This document shows positions 36,935-45,876 of a DNA stretch of 49,288 bases, one piece after another. Origin of the DNA: Acidobacteriota bacterium (GTDB lineage Bacteria; Acidobacteriota; Terriglobia; Acidiferrales; UBA7541); NCBI GenBank assembly GCA_003223295.1, contig QHYM01000108.1, positions 1 to 49,288 on the forward strand, given 5' to 3'. Positions within the stretch are counted from its first letter, which is position 1. Each line of letters opens with the position of its first letter. The notes below the pieces were generated by a model, which had not been told where the DNA came from, ran no database searches, and worked only from the letters and a program-made list of their open reading frames with translations. A program made the translations under genes and the position numbers.

Positions 36935-37114
36935 ATGGAAGGTCCAACCGTCTGTGTGCAATGCGACATGCCGGAAGAGCGCTGCACCTGCGAGCGGTAC
37001 TGCACCATTTGCAAGGGGCAGCACAATATCCGCCTCTGTTCCGACGGCCTCTATTATTGCCCGGATTGCCGGGAAGCCTGCGACGTTGCGCTGGCTAGCA
37101 CCCGTGGCCACTGA
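36935..37114 (+). CDS. Small zinc-ribbon protein
   Basis: 59 aa. ATG preceded by GAGGG at 6 bp. Almost entirely a metal-binding array: CVQC, CTCERYCTIC and CSDGLYYCPDC, eleven cysteines in all, enough for two zinc sites. No close named family recognised; rubredoxin-like and double-zinc-ribbon folds are both possible. The next gene overlaps its 3' end, so the two are coupled. Confidence 0.75.
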   Translation: MEGPTVCVQCDMPEERCTCERYCTICKGQHNIRLCSDGLYYCPDCREACDVALASTRGH

Positions 37115-37532
37115 AACGCACAATTTGCAGATGTGGATCGATGCCGACGCCCGTTTGGCGGCGGCGGCAGGGGGCGTGGCGCGCTTTTTGGCCGATGCCG
37201 CCGGCCTCGACCGTGAAGCCGTCGCTCGACTGCAAGCAGCGGTCATCGAAGCTTGCATGGAAGCTTTCGGGCATCTTGCCGCAGAACACCCGCATTTGGA
37301 AGTTACTTTCGCGCGTTTCTCGGACCGCCTCGAAGTATCCCTCTCTCATGAAGAGGCTGCCGCCCCGGCGATTGGTGTGCGCACCATTACGGGTTTTGCG
37401 GTGAAAGAGGCGGCAAGCGCAGGAAACTCGGGAGCCTTGGCAGGCGTGGACCGCGTGCAGCACGAAACTCACGGCAAGGAGATTGTGACTCGTCTGACCA
37501 AATATCTCGGCGAAGTAGCCCCCAACCTTTAG
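37104..37532 (+). CDS. Degenerate RsbW/HATPase-like regulatory protein
   Basis: 142 aa if the GTG at 37104 is used, which overlaps the zinc-ribbon gene by 11 bp; the ATG at 37131 is an alternative and neither has a ribosome site. The segment REAVARLQAAVIEACMEAFGHL matches the N-box helix of RsbW-type anti-sigma kinases (family pattern E-A-x-x-N-A), but the key Asn is Glu here, and the G1/G2 glycine boxes are not recognisable. The C-terminal RVQHETHGKEIVTRLTKYL corresponds to the last helix. Likely a non-ATP-binding relative that keeps the protein-binding role (inference). Confidence 0.55.
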   Translation: MATETHNLQMWIDADARLAAAAGGVARFLADAAGLDREAVARLQAAVIEACMEAFGHLAAEHPHLEVTFARFSDRLEVSLSHEEAAAPAIGVRTITGFAVKEAASAGNSGALAGVDRVQHETHGKEIVTRLTKYLGEVAPNL

Positions 37533-37546
37533 CGCAGTTCGGAAGC

Positions 37547-37577
37547 AAAAGGGCCGGGCAGAATTGCTACCCGGCCC
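37547..37577 (-). terminator. Terminator at the end of the hut/ftcD operon
   Basis: GGGCCGGG / CCCGGCCC form a perfect 8-bp stem with an 11-nt loop. On the minus strand the hairpin is followed by TTTTGC, so it terminates the minus-strand operon; it may also act on the convergent plus-strand genes. Confidence 0.75.
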
Positions 37578-37604
37578 ATTCCATCTCTCAAAAGGATTTG
37601 CGCC

Positions 37605-38630
37605 TTACATCTTCAGCGCGAACGTGTTTTTCCGGATGAGCGAGGTCATCTGATCATCACTCAGCGACATGCGCAGCGTTACGCGGTCGCCCGCCGGCAC
37701 GATACGCGCCTGGTCCAGCAGATCTGCCAGCTCCGGATTTTCCTTCTGCGCTTGATAGCGTTTATAAAGAAATCCCGCTTGAAGCAATTGGCCCAGCGTG
37801 TTCGCATCTTCCGTGGACCCGCAAACGGCCTGGAACTTTCCATCAATGCCGCTGCTCGCATCTACGTTGATGATCAAGTTTTGCATGCGCGCAACGAGCT
37901 TCGCTGCTTCGGGGAACTGTTGGACTTCAGGCGCAAGCTGTTGCATGGCCAGCCGCGTGTACGCGGGATTCAGCACCGCCCAAACCACGCCGCTGCCATT
38001 CGCTTCGTTGATAAGCGGGAAGAGCCGGTCGTTGGTCAGCAATCCTTCTTCCGCTCCAAAGCGCACTTCGACCATTTTCTCCAGGATTGCCCGGTGGCCA
38101 AACGCCGCGGTATTCGAATCGATGAAGAAGAAAAAGAGGTCGCTCGCGCCCGAGCCGCTACCGAACGAGTACAGCGTGTACCCGCGGGCTTTGAAAGTGG
38201 GCAGCTTCTGCTGCTTGAAATACGCTTCCGTCGAGCCTGGGTTGTAGTTACCGAGCGCCACCCCAACGACTTCTTCTCCCGTCGGAACCGCCGAAGAACC
38301 TGTGCCTGCTGTCTTCGAGCTCAGCCCTTCCGCTACGAGCCCCCAAGCCAGTTCCTCGACCTGCGAATTCGGATCCACGCCTGCGGAAGCCAGGAATTTC
38401 TCGAATTGCCGGAAGCGCTCTGGAATCATTTGTTCCTGCAACTGCGGAAACCATTTCTGCGACCGCGCTTTTTTCAGATCGGCATAGGCGAATTCGCCGA
38501 TTTCCTTGGGGAACAGCGCGATGACGTCTGTGCCCAGCCGGCCTGCGCGCGCGGGCTTCGGCGCCGCCAGGAGAATAGCCGCGAGAATGGCCGCTGCTCC
38601 GGCCTTGCCGATTGCCCTGAATGCTTTCAT
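37605..38630 (-). CDS. Secreted protein of unknown function
   Basis: 341 aa from the ATG at 38630 (GGAG 6 bp upstream). Signal peptide 1-30 ending in ARA. The mature protein opens VIALFPKEIGEFAYADLKKA and has a globular alpha/beta pattern without recognisable catalytic residues; LFFFFIDSNTAAFGHRAILEKM resembles a self-association strand-helix unit. Similar uncharacterised proteins that measure residual or overlap terms (DUF3352-like) come to mind, but I cannot assign a family. It follows ftcD by 38 bp and is the last gene before the terminator. Confidence 0.75.
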   Translation of the reverse strand: MKAFRAIGKAGAAAILAAILLAAPKPARAGRLGTDVIALFPKEIGEFAYADLKKARSQKWFPQLQEQMIPERFRQFEKFLASAGVDPNSQVEELAWGLVAEGLSSKTAGTGSSAVPTGEEVVGVALGNYNPGSTEAYFKQQKLPTFKARGYTLYSFGSGSGASDLFFFFIDSNTAAFGHRAILEKMVEVRFGAEEGLLTNDRLFPLINEANGSGVVWAVLNPAYTRLAMQQLAPEVQQFPEAAKLVARMQNLIINVDASSGIDGKFQAVCGSTEDANTLGQLLQAGFLYKRYQAQKENPELADLLDQARIVPAGDRVTLRMSLSDDQMTSLIRKNTFALKM

Positions 38631-38668
38631 GTGATGCTCCTTTCGCAAGGGCCGAGGGAATCTCTATT

Positions 38669-40207
38669 TTACGCGCTTATTGCGCGGGGCGCATCGCCCA
38701 ATCGTTCACGCAGCGCCGCGGTTTTCGCCCGCATGGATTTCACGTAAGCCGCATCCGTCAATCCATCGAGGTTGCTCTCCACGTTGGCCAGGGCTCCGCG
38801 GGCTCCTGCGCTGGCCATCAACCGTGCTACCTGCAAGTCTGAACGCATGGATGCGGCGACGATACCGTCCAGTTGTCCCAGGCGTTCGAAAAGCGCAACC
38901 GTTCGCTCGGCCACTTGCAGGGGAACTTCCGCGGCTTCCTTGGTTGCTTTCTGAATTGCCTCTTCGCGTAGGCGTGCTTCTTCCGCATTCCCCTGCGGCA
39001 ATTTGAATGCAGCCATGACCGCGTTATACGACTCCGCGTCCCGGTCAATCTCTTCGGCTAGTTTCTCCGCGGTTCTCCTCATGTCATCCAGAGCCGCCGA
39101 GAGTTGATCGACGTGCGCGGCTTGGGATTTCTTTTTACGCGAGAGACCCGCGACCATATGCCCGAGCGAAGCCGCCAGCGCTCCCGCAAATGCGGACACG
39201 CTCCCGCCGCCCGGCGTCGCCGTCGGCGCCGCCACGGCCTCCAGAAATGGCCGCGCCAGTCCAACGAGCTTTCCGTCTTTCGCGGTCATCAGAGGCGCTC
39301 CGCTCAGCGCGTCGGCTAGCTTGTTTTCAAACACCTGCGCCGGAGAGAAATTCTCGAGTTGCAGGAAAAAGTCCGCCGCCATTTCGATGGCTTTTTTCGG
39401 CACCAACCCGACGATCTCGCTGCCCACCGGCTTCACCCCATAGCGTTCCGCTTCGCGCTTCACCATTTCATACACACGATGCATGGGCGTCTGCTCAAAA
39501 TCCGTCAGATTGATGGAAACCTGCGCCAGGTTGCGCGCCTTCAGCTCCACCCCCATCGACTTCACGTACCGCAGTCCACCGGAAGAGAAGCGAATCGCTT
39601 TGGCAATCTTGTTCGCAATCCCCACATCGGCCGTGTTCAAGTTCACGTTGTACGCAATTAAAAACTTGCGCGCGCCCACCACCGTCACTCCGGCGGTTGG
39701 GTGCAACTTCGGCTCCCCGACGTCCGGCTGTCGCTCGAGGTTCTTCTTCATCTCCTCGCGAAGCCCTTCGAACTGCCCGCGCCTCACGTTCTCCAGGTTC
39801 GTGCGATCCGGCCGTGTCGCTGCCGCTTCGTAAAAGAAAACGGGAATGCGGTAGCGTTCCCAGATTTCGTGGCCCACACGCCGCGCCAGTGCCACGCAAT
39901 CTTCAATCGTTACGCCTTCGATGGGGATAAACGGCACCACGTCCGTCGCCCCCACGCGCGGATGAGCGCCCGTGTGCTTCGTCAGGTCGATCAACTCCAT
40001 GGCTTTGCCAACGCCCCGCAGCGCCGACTCGGAGACCGCATCCGGCTCACCCGCCAGCGTAATCACTGAGCGATTGTGGTCCGCGTCCATTTCGCGGTCC
40101 AGCACATACACACCCGGAACACTGCTCATGGCGGCAACGATGGCATCCACCTTCGCCGCGTCTCGCCCTTCCGAAAAATTCGGCACGCATTCAATCAGTC
40201 GTTTCAT
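38669..40207 (-). CDS. ftcD: Bifunctional glutamate formiminotransferase / formimino-THF cyclodeaminase
   Basis: 512 aa fusion. Residues 1-300: formiminotransferase (RLIECVPNFSEGRD, the catalytic-region HTGAHPRVGATDVVPFIP, and GARKFLIAYNVNLNT). Residues about 325-510: cyclodeaminase with AVAAPTATPGGGSVSAFAGALAASLGHMV and YNAVMAAFKLP. It moves the formimino group from formiminoglutamate to THF, then forms methenyl-THF and ammonia, the last step of histidine degradation that saves the one-carbon unit. The fused form is the animal-type arrangement, also found in Acidobacteriota, Bacteroidetes and others. Its ATG overlaps the preceding gene by 4 bp. Confidence 0.95.
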   Translation of the reverse strand: MKRLIECVPNFSEGRDAAKVDAIVAAMSSVPGVYVLDREMDADHNRSVITLAGEPDAVSESALRGVGKAMELIDLTKHTGAHPRVGATDVVPFIPIEGVTIEDCVALARRVGHEIWERYRIPVFFYEAAATRPDRTNLENVRRGQFEGLREEMKKNLERQPDVGEPKLHPTAGVTVVGARKFLIAYNVNLNTADVGIANKIAKAIRFSSGGLRYVKSMGVELKARNLAQVSINLTDFEQTPMHRVYEMVKREAERYGVKPVGSEIVGLVPKKAIEMAADFFLQLENFSPAQVFENKLADALSGAPLMTAKDGKLVGLARPFLEAVAAPTATPGGGSVSAFAGALAASLGHMVAGLSRKKKSQAAHVDQLSAALDDMRRTAEKLAEEIDRDAESYNAVMAAFKLPQGNAEEARLREEAIQKATKEAAEVPLQVAERTVALFERLGQLDGIVAASMRSDLQVARLMASAGARGALANVESNLDGLTDAAYVKSMRAKTAALRERLGDAPRAISA

Positions 40208-40857
40208 CGTTTAGGTTTCTTGTTGTTGAGGCTCTTGTTGCTCGGCTTCTTGTTATGGGGGTCTCCCCAGTTGTTCGGAAACTTTGGCTTGCGGTCCGGC
40301 AGTGTCGGCCTCTCATAAACGAAGGTTCGCTTTTTCTCCTCAGAAGTTGTTGCTGCTTCCTGATTGGGCGGTGCCTGAAAGCCCGGGGTCTGAACGCTTG
40401 GGGCTTGAGCCGTTGGCGCCCGGGACGCCCTTGCCGGTTTGTGGTTCGGCAAGCTTGGCCACGCAGGCCGCGCTCCTGATTTCACCGGCCATTGCGGTCC
40501 AATCATCGGTTTCATCCCGGGAGGAAGAGACAAGGGCCCCTTGGGTGCCTGGGCTCGCGCTTCGACCGGCGGTGCAGGAATCTTCCCGTTTTCTGCTTTT
40601 GATTTCTCCGCAAGATAACCTTTCCATTGGCTCACAAACCAGAGGAAGGCCGTCGCCCATGCTCCTACCACCAGCGCATTAAAACTGCTGAAGCCTCCCG
40701 CTTTCCCCAGGATGGTCACGGCAAAGAATGCGACCGCTAAAAGGATATAAAAATATTCTTCGAAGAGGCTTTTGGTCTTCGTTGACCCGATTTTCGGAAG
40801 CCGCAGCCTCCGCACCGGTCTACCCGTATAGCTAGTTCCTGGAATCTTTGGTGGCAT
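40204..40857 (-). CDS. Membrane protein with Pro-rich tail, unknown
   Basis: 217 aa. Two helices at about 34-52 and 57-78 after a basic N-terminus, then about 130 residues rich in Pro, Ala and Lys ending in a strongly basic tail (KPSNKSLNNKKPKR). No family recognised. It overlaps hutI by 26 bp at its start and ftcD by 4 bp at its end, so it is translated within the hut operon. Orientation of the basic tail (cytoplasmic, by the positive-inside rule) is inference. Confidence 0.65.
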   Translation of the reverse strand: MPPKIPGTSYTGRPVRRLRLPKIGSTKTKSLFEEYFYILLAVAFFAVTILGKAGGFSSFNALVVGAWATAFLWFVSQWKGYLAEKSKAENGKIPAPPVEARAQAPKGPLSLPPGMKPMIGPQWPVKSGARPAWPSLPNHKPARASRAPTAQAPSVQTPGFQAPPNQEAATTSEEKKRTFVYERPTLPDRKPKFPNNWGDPHNKKPSNKSLNNKKPKR

Positions 40858-42109
40858 GGATCACGCGACCGCGCTTCACGGTCATCCAGCAGTGGTTCAC
40901 TCCAAAATAATAAGGAATTTCGCGGTAGTCGGCCACCTCGAATACGGCCAAGTCCGCTTGTTTGCCAACCTCCAGCGAACCAATCTGCTTCTCGCGCCGG
41001 AGCGCGTAGGCAGCGTTGATCGTTGCGGCAGCGATGGCCTCCGCGGGCGTCATGCGCAATTGCGAGCAGGCCAGCGACAAAATCATCGGCATGCTTACCG
41101 TCGGGCTTGTACCGGGGTTGTAATCCGTGGCCAGGGCGACAATCGCGCCCGCATCAATCAGCGTCCGCGCTGGCGCATATTTTTTCAAGCCCAAATGAAA
41201 ATCGCATCCCGGCAGCAGCGTCGCCAAGGTCTCGGATTTCCCGAGGGCCTGAATGTCGCCCCTGTTCACCTTCTCCAGATGGTCACAGCTCGCCGCGCGC
41301 AAGAGAATCGCCAGTCGCGTTGCCCCGGTTCTGGAAAGTTGCTCGGCGTGCATCCGCGGAGCAAGTCCCCACTGCCGGCCAGCCTGTAAGATGCGCTTCG
41401 ATTCTTGCACGCTAAACGCGCCGCGCTCGCAAAACACATCGCAAAATTCGGCCAGCTTGCGCGCCGCGATCTCCGGCAGAAGATTCTCTTCCAACAATTG
41501 GATGTACTGCTTCGATCCTTCTTTCTTCTTGTGAAACTCCTCGGGTACGACGTGCGCGCCAAGGAAAGTCGACACAATCTCCAATGGCTGCCCCGCCGCC
41601 AGCTCCTTGTGCAGCTTCAGGACCTTCAGTTCGCTCGCAACGTCCAGCCCATAACCGCTCTTCGCTTCCACGGTGGTAGTCCCGTGCGCCGCGAATTGTT
41701 TCAGTGCGGCATGCGCTCGTTTCTTCAGCTCGTCCGCCGTGGCCCCGCGGAGCTTCTTCACCGAATTGAGGATCCCGCCGCCTTTGCGCGCAATCTCTTC
41801 GTAACTCGCGCCCTGAATTCTCAGTTCATATTCTTCCGCGCGGCTCGCCGCATGCACCAGATGCGTGTGCGAATCCACAAATCCGGGCAGCGCCACGCGC
41901 CCGCCCACATCGAGTTTTTCCGCCGTGCGCGTCTCCGGCCGCGCTTCGACCTGTGCACGCGTCCCCACGGCCGCAATCACGCCCTCCCGCACCAGTAGCG
42001 CACCGTTCTCAACTAAGCCCAAATTGGAAAGGAAGTTGCCGCGTCGCGGACCACGTCCGCCAAGCGTCAGCAATTGCGATGCACCCGTAATGAGCAGGGA
42101 ATCGGCCAA
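40832..42109 (-). CDS. hutI: Imidazolonepropionase
   Basis: 425 aa from a TTG at 42109; the start is uncertain and GGGG is the only upstream ribosome-like signal. Metal ligands H81 and H83 in FVDSHTHLVHAA, further motifs ELRIQGASYEEIARKGGGI, KSGYGLD, and ALATDYNPGTSPTVSMPMI with the metal Asp. Amidohydrolase fold. Hydrolyses imidazolone-5-propionate to formiminoglutamate. Upstream in the operon is hutU, downstream ftcD, so substrate and product steps are adjacent. Confidence 0.95.
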   Translation of the reverse strand: MADSLLITGASQLLTLGGRGPRRGNFLSNLGLVENGALLVREGVIAAVGTRAQVEARPETRTAEKLDVGGRVALPGFVDSHTHLVHAASRAEEYELRIQGASYEEIARKGGGILNSVKKLRGATADELKKRAHAALKQFAAHGTTTVEAKSGYGLDVASELKVLKLHKELAAGQPLEIVSTFLGAHVVPEEFHKKKEGSKQYIQLLEENLLPEIAARKLAEFCDVFCERGAFSVQESKRILQAGRQWGLAPRMHAEQLSRTGATRLAILLRAASCDHLEKVNRGDIQALGKSETLATLLPGCDFHLGLKKYAPARTLIDAGAIVALATDYNPGTSPTVSMPMILSLACSQLRMTPAEAIAAATINAAYALRREKQIGSLEVGKQADLAVFEVADYREIPYYFGVNHCWMTVKRGRVIHATKDSRN

Positions 42110-42174
42110 GGCCCCGTATTATGCCGGAAAGCCTATTGCTAGCACAGGTGGAAGCAACCCACTCGCCTGGTGAT

Positions 42175-42199
42175 GTAGAGCCCGCCTTCTTAGGCGGGC
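42175..42199. repeat. REP-like GTAG hairpin between hutU and hutI
   Basis: GTAG (42175-42178) followed by GCCCGCC, a 6-nt loop and GGCGGGC. The perfect 7-bp stem 9 bp after the hutU stop has no T-tract. It shares the GTAG-plus-palindrome design with the element next to the RAYT remnant at 9893-9917. It could also act as a transcript-stabilising or partial-terminator hairpin inside the operon. Confidence 0.5.
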
Positions 42200-42207
42200 C
42201 GCTTCCG

Positions 42208-43855
42208 CTACTCCATCGGTACCTTCACACCGGTTTTCTTCGCAAACGCAATCGCTTCTGGATACCCCGCATCCACGTGCCGCGCCACACCCATCCCCGG
42301 ATCGTTCGTCAGCACCCGCTCGATGCGCTTCGCCATTTCCTTCGTTCCATCGGCCACGGTCACCTGCCCCGCATGCTGCGAATACCCGATCCCCACACCT
42401 CCTCCATTGTGAATCGACACCCATGACGCCCCACTCGCTGTGTTAATCAGTGCATTCAGCAGCGGCCAGTCCGCCACCGCATCCGAGCCATCACGCATCG
42501 ATTCCGTTTCACGGTACGGCGATGCCACCGACCCGCAGTCTAGGTGATCGCGCCCCATCACCACCGGCGCTTTGATTTCCCCTTTCGCCACTAGCTCATT
42601 CAGGGCCAATCCAAATCTGTCGCGCTCCCCATACCCCAGCCAGCAGATCCGCGACGGCAGGCCCTGAAACCTCACGCGCTTCTGTGCCAGCTTGATCCAG
42701 CGGTTCAAATGCTCGTCGTTCGGAAACATTTCCAGTACCAATTGATCCGTCCGCGCAATGTCCGAAGCTTCTCCCGAAAGCGCCGCCCACCGGAACGGTC
42801 CCTTCCCCTCGCAAAACAGCGGCCGGATGTATGCCGGCACAAATCCCGGAAAGTCGTACGCGTTCTTGACTCCCTGCTGAAATGCGAATGTTCGAATGTT
42901 GTTGCCGTAGTCGAACGTCACCGCGCCCAGCTTCTGCAAGTCCAGCATGCCTTGCACGTGCGCAGCAATCGCCGCCTGCGCGCACTTCTGGTACTCGTCA
43001 GGATTCTTCGCGCGCAGCTCCAGCGCCGCGTCCAGCGTCATCCCATTCGGCACGTACCCCCCGAGAGGATCGTGCGCGCTCGTCTGATCCGTCAGCAAAT
43101 CGGGCACCACGCCGCGCTTCGCGAGTTCCGGAATCACGTCCGCGCAGTTTCCCGCCAGTCCAACGGAAGTCGCTTCGCCCTTGCGCACTGCGTTCTTCAA
43201 AATCCGCAGCGCTTCGTCCAGCGAAGTCACCAGCACGTCGCAATAGCCCGCCTTCAGCCGCTTCTTGATGCGCTCTGGATCAACATCAATCCCCAAAAAT
43301 GCCGCGCCATTCATCGTGGCCGCCAGCGGCTGCGCTCCGCCCATGCCACCCATGCCGCCGCTCACCACCAGCTTGCCTTTCAAGTCGCCGCCAAAATGTT
43401 TTTTCGCCGCCGCCGCAAACGTTTCGTACGTCCCTTGCAAAATTCCCTGCGTCCCAATGTAAATCCAGCTTCCCGCGGTCATCTGCCCGTACATCATCAA
43501 GCCCGCGCGATCCAATTCGTGGAAGCGATCCCAGTTGTTCCAATGTCCCACCAGGTTCGAATTGCACAGCCTGCACCAGCAGCGTTTCGTCCGCCTCCAG
43601 CGCTTTCAGCGAACGCACAATCGCGTGAAAGCATTCCCAATTCCGCGCCGTCTTGCCCGTCCCGCCGTAAACCACCAAATCTTCGGGCTTCTCTGCCACT
43701 TCGGGATCCAGGTTATTCAGCAGCATGCGCAGCGCCGCCTCCTGGTGCCACCCTTTGCAGGAGATGTGCGTCCCCCGGGGCGCGCGATATGGCCCCTGCG
43801 ACAATCCCGCCTCCGCCACAGTTTCTGACGCGCCCCGCGACAGTGTCGAACTCAT
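42208..43855 (-). pseudogene. hutU: Urocanate hydratase, frameshifted by an internal deletion
   Basis: Two reading frames together make one HutU. Part 1 (43855 to about 43568): start ATG with GGAGAGGG upstream, then [38 protein letters not shown] and [14 protein letters not shown]. Part 2 (about 43561 to 42208), shifted frame: [50 protein letters not shown], and on to a normal C-terminus ending KVPME. In intact HutU the two are joined by about 20 residues (family pattern [24 protein letters not shown]); here only 7 bases remain, a net loss near 53 bp. The rest is well conserved, so the lesion is recent or an assembly artefact. An in-frame restart (447-aa part 2) would lack the NAD-domain start. 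Confidence 0.88.
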
Positions 43856-44040
43856 GAATTTCCCTCTCCGCCGCTCATACTAGCGCACACCCCCGTCAAT
43901 TGCACTTCTTGCCGAGACCGCACTTCAGCCCGGCATTCCTGGCTCACCCTAGCCCGTACTCGTTCAGGTGTTATCCCGAAGTGCAGCTTAGGGTTTTCAG
44001 GCATGAGGCCCTTGCGCCGTTTGCATTAGAATCTATAGGT

Positions 44041-45018
44041 ATGAAGCGCCGCAAAACCAAGCCCAAGCGAGAATCGAAGCAAGAGCCGCCGACGAACCAA
44101 GTCGCGATTCCTGATGAGCCCCAGAACCCCACGAGCTCCGTCGAGCCTCACGCGGAACCCGAGAGCTCTGCGACTTACGTCGAGTTGCAAAGTGAAATCG
44201 AGAATTTCACAAACAGCTTCGACGAGCAAAAGGAATCAGGGATTCCTCCGGCCCCCTTCAAGACTTCCGCTGTCAGCGAAGCGCCTGCCGACCGCAGCGG
44301 GCCCGTCGCCAGCAAACCACCCGCCTCAGCTACCCCGGCACTCGTCGGAGCCGACCGCCGCACGCATCCTCGCTACGCGTTCAACGCTACCGCGGAGGTC
44401 GCCGCCGAATCCGGCGCGCCTGTCAAAACACGTGTGCGCGACTTGAGCCAGCAGGGCTGCTATTTGGACACGGACAGTCCGCTCCCTTTGGGAACGAACG
44501 CCAAGGTGCGCATGATCAAGGGCGCCAAATCGCTCGAAGTCCAGGGCAGGGTCGTTTACAACCAGCCAGGCAAGGGCATGGGCCTCATGTTTACAGCAGT
44601 CAAGCCGGAACACGGCGGGACTCTGGATTCATGGATCAACGAGTCCCGCGAAACCTCCTGGCTCGCCGCCAATCGTCGCCGGAGCCAGCGCGTCCTGATG
44701 AAAGTCCCCGTGCGCGTTTCGGTTCAAGCCGGTGCAGCCTCGCTTTCCGCAGAAGAGACGCACACTCTCGCGGTCAGCGCTCACGGCGCGCTGATTGCCA
44801 TTTCCGCGCCGCTCTACCGCGGACAGCGCCTCACTCTGTCGAATCCGCAGACCAAAGATTCGCTCGAGTGCGTGGTCGCCCACATTGATCGGTTTCCGGA
44901 CGAGCAAATGAATGTCGGTGTGGAATTCCTGCTGCCCAATCCGACGTTCTGGCACGTTGCCTTCCCGCCCAAAGACTGGACCCCGCGTCATCCCGACGCC
45001 AAATCCCCTCAAAAGTGA
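44041..45018 (+). CDS. Protein with two PilZ domains (c-di-GMP receptor)
   Basis: 325 aa from the ATG at 44041. Residues 1-100 are a disordered charged region (KRRKTKPKRESKQEPPTNQ). First PilZ domain at about 104-195 has both c-di-GMP motifs: RRTHPR (106-111, RxxxR) and DLSQQG (134-139, D/NxSxxG). A second PilZ-like domain at about 210-310 keeps RRRSQR but has AVSAHGA instead of the D/NxSxxG motif, so it may not bind the nucleotide. No output enzyme domain. It faces a diguanylate cyclase gene whose end is 19 bp away, so producer and receptor of c-di-GMP are neighbours in convergent orientation. Confidence 0.88.
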   Translation: MKRRKTKPKRESKQEPPTNQVAIPDEPQNPTSSVEPHAEPESSATYVELQSEIENFTNSFDEQKESGIPPAPFKTSAVSEAPADRSGPVASKPPASATPALVGADRRTHPRYAFNATAEVAAESGAPVKTRVRDLSQQGCYLDTDSPLPLGTNAKVRMIKGAKSLEVQGRVVYNQPGKGMGLMFTAVKPEHGGTLDSWINESRETSWLAANRRRSQRVLMKVPVRVSVQAGAASLSAEETHTLAVSAHGALIAISAPLYRGQRLTLSNPQTKDSLECVVAHIDRFPDEQMNVGVEFLLPNPTFWHVAFPPKDWTPRHPDAKSPQK

Positions 45019-45036
45019 CGAGCCGAGGACGGATCG

Positions 45037-45876
45037 TCAGTAAGTCCTGCCAGGAATTTGAATTTCATTCTGCTGCGCCTTCTTGCTGGCCCGCTTTCTG
45101 TCATAGAGCACCTCATCGGCGCGCGCGATCATTTCCTCCGGCCGCTCTCCCATTTCGTATTGCTTCCATCCCGCCGAAAAGGTGACGGGAATCTTCTGGC
45201 CATGCCACTCCACTTCCAATGAACCAAGACGTCCCAGCACAAGGTCGAGCTGCTGCAACGTACACTCGGGAAGCACGACCAGGAACTCATCGCCTCCCAG
45301 CCGCACCGCAAGGTCGGAACCGCGGATGACCTCATTCAGGCGCGCCGCGAATTCTTGCAACACCAGGTCGCCCGCCGGGTGGCCGTGCGTGTCGTTGATT
45401 TCCTTGAAGCTGTTCAAGTCCAGTGTGAGTACCGTCAACGGATGCCCCCTGCGTTGAGAGCGCAAGACTTCTGCTGCCAGGCGTTCCTCGGCAAAACGAC
45501 GGTTATAGAGGCCCGTCAACGGATCGATCAGCGCCAGAGTACGCAACAACTCGGAATGTCCCTGTTTTTCGGCCAGTTGTCGGCGCAGCCGTTTGATGAG
45601 CGTCTGTTGGTAGATTACATAGAGGTTGAAAATGACGACCAGCGCCACCAGGCCAAAAATGGCGTCGCCCGCCTTAATTTTGAAGCCCTTGTCCACTCGT
45701 TCGCCTAGGTTCGGGAGGATGAAGGAAATGACCGCGAATGTAAGCAAGAGAATGACAAAAATGGAGTAGCCCCAGACCCACCAATCCCGCTTCTCAATCC
45801 TGAGTAGTTGCTTTGCAAACTCGCGATTACTTTCTTCAATCGAAGTGCCAGGGGGCTGGAGTGGGGGGGCACTCAT
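45037..45876 (-). CDS. Membrane diguanylate cyclase (GGDEF)
   Basis: 279 aa from the ATG at 45876; a TTG 22 codons upstream is possible and neither has a clear ribosome site. Two helices (about 35-55 and 73-92) anchor a cytoplasmic coiled linker (TLIKRLRRQLAEKQGHSELL). The GGDEF domain follows (ALIDPLTGLYNRRFAEERL, LDLNSFKEINDTHGH), with the active GGDEF motif at 194-198 and an RxxD inhibitory site (RGSD, 185-188) exactly five residues before it. Makes c-di-GMP from two GTP with product feedback. Adjacent to the double-PilZ protein in convergent orientation. Confidence 0.93.
   Translation of the reverse strand: MSAPPLQPPGTSIEESNREFAKQLLRIEKRDWWVWGYSIFVILLLTFAVISFILPNLGERVDKGFKIKAGDAIFGLVALVVIFNLYVIYQQTLIKRLRRQLAEKQGHSELLRTLALIDPLTGLYNRRFAEERLAAEVLRSQRRGHPLTVLTLDLNSFKEINDTHGHPAGDLVLQEFAARLNEVIRGSDLAVRLGGDEFLVVLPECTLQQLDLVLGRLGSLEVEWHGQKIPVTFSAGWKQYEMGERPEEMIARADEVLYDRKRASKKAQQNEIQIPGRTY

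Noticed and set aside
43540-43590. Programmed frameshift in hutU
   Set aside because: No slippery heptamer or downstream pseudoknot is visible, and about 20 conserved residues are missing at the junction. A frameshift would not restore them; a deletion or assembly error explains the data.
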